Part shown: positions 61,840-64,000 of the stretch, in pieces
Numbering within the stretch: position 1 is the stretch's first letter
Layout: each line of letters starts with the position of its first letter
Source: VAZQ01 sp036557705
GTDB taxonomy: Bacteria; Pseudomonadota; Alphaproteobacteria; Rhizobiales; Xanthobacteraceae
Assembly (NCBI GenBank): GCA_036557705.1
Contig: DATBHB010000016.1
Coordinates: 177,996 to 241,995 of the forward strand
Direction: 5' to 3'
DNA length: 64,000 nt
Program-made: the position numbers and the translations under genes
Notes under the pieces: model-generated
Told to the model about the DNA's origin: nothing
Databases searched by the model: none
The model's input: the letters and a program-made list of their open reading frames with translations, nothing else

Positions 61840-62931
61840 ATGTCGTCGCTGAGCCCGTTCGTCGCCCTCTCCGCGCTCCTCCTCGCAGGGTGCGAGGCCA
61901 GCACCGCGCCGGTCACGAAAATCGATCGCCCGGTCCAGGTTCAGCGCGTCGCTTTCGCCGATGCCGAAACCAGGCGCGATTTCGTCGGCGTCGTGCGGGC
62001 GCGCTACGAGACCGACCTTGGCTTCCGCGTCGCCGGCAAGATCGTCACCCGCGAGGTCAATATTGGCGACAGCGTGCGCGTGGGCGACGTGGTGGCGCGG
62101 CTCGATCCGGAGGATCTCCGACTGCAGGTTCAGAGCGCCGAGGCCGAGCTCGCCGCGGCGACCTCCAATCTGGCGCAAGCCTCCGCCGATTTCGAACGCT
62201 ACAGCAAGCTCAAGACCAGCGGCTGGGCCTCGATCGCCGATTTCGACCGCAAGAAAGCAGCAAATGACGAGGCGCAGGGCCGCCTCGACCGCGCCCGCCG
62301 TGCACTCGATCTCGCGCGCAATCAGCTCGGTTATGCCGACCTCAAGGCCGACGCCGACGGGGTGATCACCGCCACCTTGGCCGAGCCCGGCCAAGTGGTC
62401 GCTATCGGCCAACCAGTGGCGCGGCTCGCCCATCGCGGCGAGAAGGAAGCTCTCGTGGCGCTGCCGGAGACTTGGCTCGCCGAGGCGCGCACCGCGAAGG
62501 CGACGGTGCAGCTGTGGGCAGAGCGCGACCGGAGCTTCGTCGCACAGCTGCGCGAGCTCTCGCCGCAGGCCGATCCCGCCACCCGCACCTATGCGGCGCG
62601 GTTCACCATCTTGGACGCGGACGATACCGTGGCTTTCGGAATGACCGCGACGGTCATGCTCACGAAAGCGGGTGACGGCAAGGTCGCGCGGCTGCCGCTC
62701 TCGGCGATCCTCAACCGCGGCAGCGGCCCCTCGGTATTCGCGATCGACGCATCCGGCGCGCTGGTGCAGCGGCCGGTGACGGTCACCCGATTCACCGAAG
62801 ACGCGGCGCTAGTCACGTCCGGCATCGGCGATGGCGATCGGATCGTGACGCTCGGCGTGCAGAAACTCGAGCCCGGCCTCAAGGTCCGTGTCATCGAAGC
62901 GCAGGAGCTGAACTCCGCGCAACTGCAGTGA
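61840..62931 (+). CDS. RND efflux periplasmic adaptor lipoprotein
   Basis: The ATG at 61840 has AAGGAG seven bases upstream and gives 363 residues. A lipoprotein signal (VALSALLLAGC, acylated Cys18) anchors it to the inner membrane. The fold is that of MFP adaptors: lipoyl half (LGFRVAGKIVTREVNIGDSV), alpha-hairpin (about 90-170; AEAELAAATSNLAQASADFE), second lipoyl half (YADLKADADGVITATLAEPG) and beta-barrel (ATRTYAARFTIL). It links the RND pump that follows (46 bp gap) to an outer-membrane channel not encoded here. An earlier in-frame ATG at 61783 is unlikely. Confidence 0.94.
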   Translation: MSSLSPFVALSALLLAGCEASTAPVTKIDRPVQVQRVAFADAETRRDFVGVVRARYETDLGFRVAGKIVTREVNIGDSVRVGDVVARLDPEDLRLQVQSAEAELAAATSNLAQASADFERYSKLKTSGWASIADFDRKKAANDEAQGRLDRARRALDLARNQLGYADLKADADGVITATLAEPGQVVAIGQPVARLAHRGEKEALVALPETWLAEARTAKATVQLWAERDRSFVAQLRELSPQADPATRTYAARFTILDADDTVAFGMTATVMLTKAGDGKVARLPLSAILNRGSGPSVFAIDASGALVQRPVTVTRFTEDAALVTSGIGDGDRIVTLGVQKLEPGLKVRVIEAQELNSAQLQ

Positions 62932-62977
62932 CGCGCGGATGACAAAGAGCCGAAACGGCGATCAGCGGGGACATGCC

Positions 62978-64000
62978 ATGAAACGCTTCAACCTCTCGGA
63001 ATGGGCGATCACGCACCGGGCGCTCGTGCTCTTCATGATCGTCCTGCTCGGCGCTGCCGGCATCTACTCCTACCTCAATCTCGGCCGCGCCGAGGATCCG
63101 AACTTCACCATAAAAGCCATGGTGGTGCATGTCGGCTGGCCGGGCTCGACCTCGAGCGAGTTGCAGAACCAGGTGGTCGACAAGATCGAGAAGAAGCTGC
63201 AGGAGCTGCCGTATCTTGACCGCATCGAGAGCTATTCGCAGCCCGGCGGGGCCTTCATCCGCGTCACGCTGAGCGACAAGACTCCGCCCTCGAAGGTGAA
63301 GGATCTCTGGTACCAGGTGCGCAAGAAAGTCGGCGATATCAGGAGCGAGCTTCCTCCCGGCATCAATGGCCCCGACTTCAACGACGAGTACGGCGACGTC
63401 TATTCCGCGCTCTACATGCTCACCGCCGACGGCATGAGCCTCGCCGATCTCAAGACCCGCGCCGAGGACATCCGCCAGCGCCTGTTGCGCGTTCCCGACG
63501 TCAACAAGGTCGACATCATCGGCGAGCGGCCGCAGAAGATCTTCATCGAGTTCAGCCACGCCAAGCTGGCCGCGCTCGGCGTCACGCCGCAGCAGATCTT
63601 CGACAGCGTTGCGCGGCAGAATGCCGTTGTCCCCGGCGGCTCGATCGACACCTCGGCCGACCACATCAATGTGCGGGTGACTGGCGCGTTCAGCGGCATG
63701 GCGGCGATCGCCGCCGTGCCGGTCACGGCCAATGGCCAGACCTTCCGGCTCGGAGATATCGCGACCGTCAGCCGCGGCTACGAGGATCCGCCCACCTTCA
63801 TCTTGCGCGAGGAGGGCAAGCCCGCGCTCGGCATCGGCGTTTCCATGCAGGACGGCGCGAACATCATTACGCTGGGCAAGAATCTCAAGCGCGCGATGGC
63901 CGCGATCACCGCCGAGCTTCCCGTCGGTATTGAGATCACGCAGATCGCCGACCAGCCGCACATCGTCGACCAGTCCGTCTCTGAGTTCGTCGAGACCTTC
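62978..64000 (+). CDS. RND efflux permease (AcrB/MexB family), N-terminal part
   Basis: From an ATG at 62978 the frame is open to the last base of the window (341 codons, no stop), so this is the N-terminal third of a pump of about 1000-1050 residues. The first membrane helix (ALVLFMIVLLGAAGIYSYLN) leads into the porter domain with GRAEDPNFTIKAMVVHVGWP, PGGAFIRVTLSD, YGDVYSALYMLTADGMSLAD, VDIIGERPQKIFIEFSHAKL and FILREEGKPALGIGVSM. GRAEDP is typical of the heavy-metal-unrelated, Bradyrhizobium-type RND clade. It exports lipophilic compounds by proton antiport together with the adaptor. The C-terminus is outside the window. Confidence 0.95.
   Translation, partial: MKRFNLSEWAITHRALVLFMIVLLGAAGIYSYLNLGRAEDPNFTIKAMVVHVGWPGSTSSELQNQVVDKIEKKLQELPYLDRIESYSQPGGAFIRVTLSDKTPPSKVKDLWYQVRKKVGDIRSELPPGINGPDFNDEYGDVYSALYMLTADGMSLADLKTRAEDIRQRLLRVPDVNKVDIIGERPQKIFIEFSHAKLAALGVTPQQIFDSVARQNAVVPGGSIDTSADHINVRVTGAFSGMAAIAAVPVTANGQTFRLGDIATVSRGYEDPPTFILREEGKPALGIGVSMQDGANIITLGKNLKRAMAAITAELPVGIEITQIADQPHIVDQSVSEFVETF

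Overview
This window looks like the chromosome of a high-GC alphaproteobacterium of the order Hyphomicrobiales, probably near Bradyrhizobium, Rhodopseudomonas or other Xanthobacteraceae. The evidence is a long housekeeping block (23.5-55.8 kb) whose gene order matches what I know of that group: panB, yfgM-like, lipoprotein, der / SDR, purF, cvpA, radA, alr, dnaB / cfa / rplI, DUF2232, rpsR, rpsF / fabD, fabG, acpP, fabF, mltG, yicC / rsmA, pdxA, surA, lptD, lptG, lptF / pepA, holC. I saw no rRNA, tRNA, CRISPR array or intact insertion sequence.

Region 1 (1-15 kb) is accessory DNA after the 3' end of guaA. It holds a TacA-type antitoxin with a frameshifted GNAT toxin, a RibD/DHFR-like reductase and a YdeI/DUF1801 protein flanked by an imperfect direct repeat. 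A minus-strand cluster follows: two tandem AraC-type regulators, three secreted DUF1254/DUF1214 proteins and an internally deleted HlyD/EmrA-like subunit. A LysR regulator divergent from a membrane protein, an AAC(6')-like acetyltransferase, a DUF2945 protein and an SRPBCC protein complete it.

Region 2 (15.1-23.3 kb) is a complete four-gene operon on the minus strand with overlapping genes: jetA (TIGR02677-like), jetB (TIGR02678-like), jetC (TIGR02680-like SMC ATPase) and jetD (TIGR02679-like, TOPRIM). This is a Wadjet/MksBEFG-type plasmid-defence condensin, most likely type III. It sits exactly at the boundary between the accessory DNA and the conserved block.

Region 3 (23.5-55.8 kb) is the conserved block. 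It covers pantothenate synthesis, ribosome assembly, purine synthesis, DNA repair and replication, D-alanine supply, membrane lipid modification, ribosomal proteins, type II fatty-acid synthesis, peptidoglycan termination, and LPS transport with outer-membrane biogenesis. The guanylate kinase gene usually found beside yicC is absent here. Two nested stem-loops of an interspersed-repeat type lie between pepA and holC.

Region 4 (55.9-64 kb) is accessory again. It has a Tat-exported protein with three tandem RidA-like domains, two paralogous AraC/cupin regulators around a divergent SAM methyltransferase, a pair of about 65-bp repeats with a coding-like substitution pattern, and a TetR-controlled RND efflux operon whose permease gene runs off the window end.
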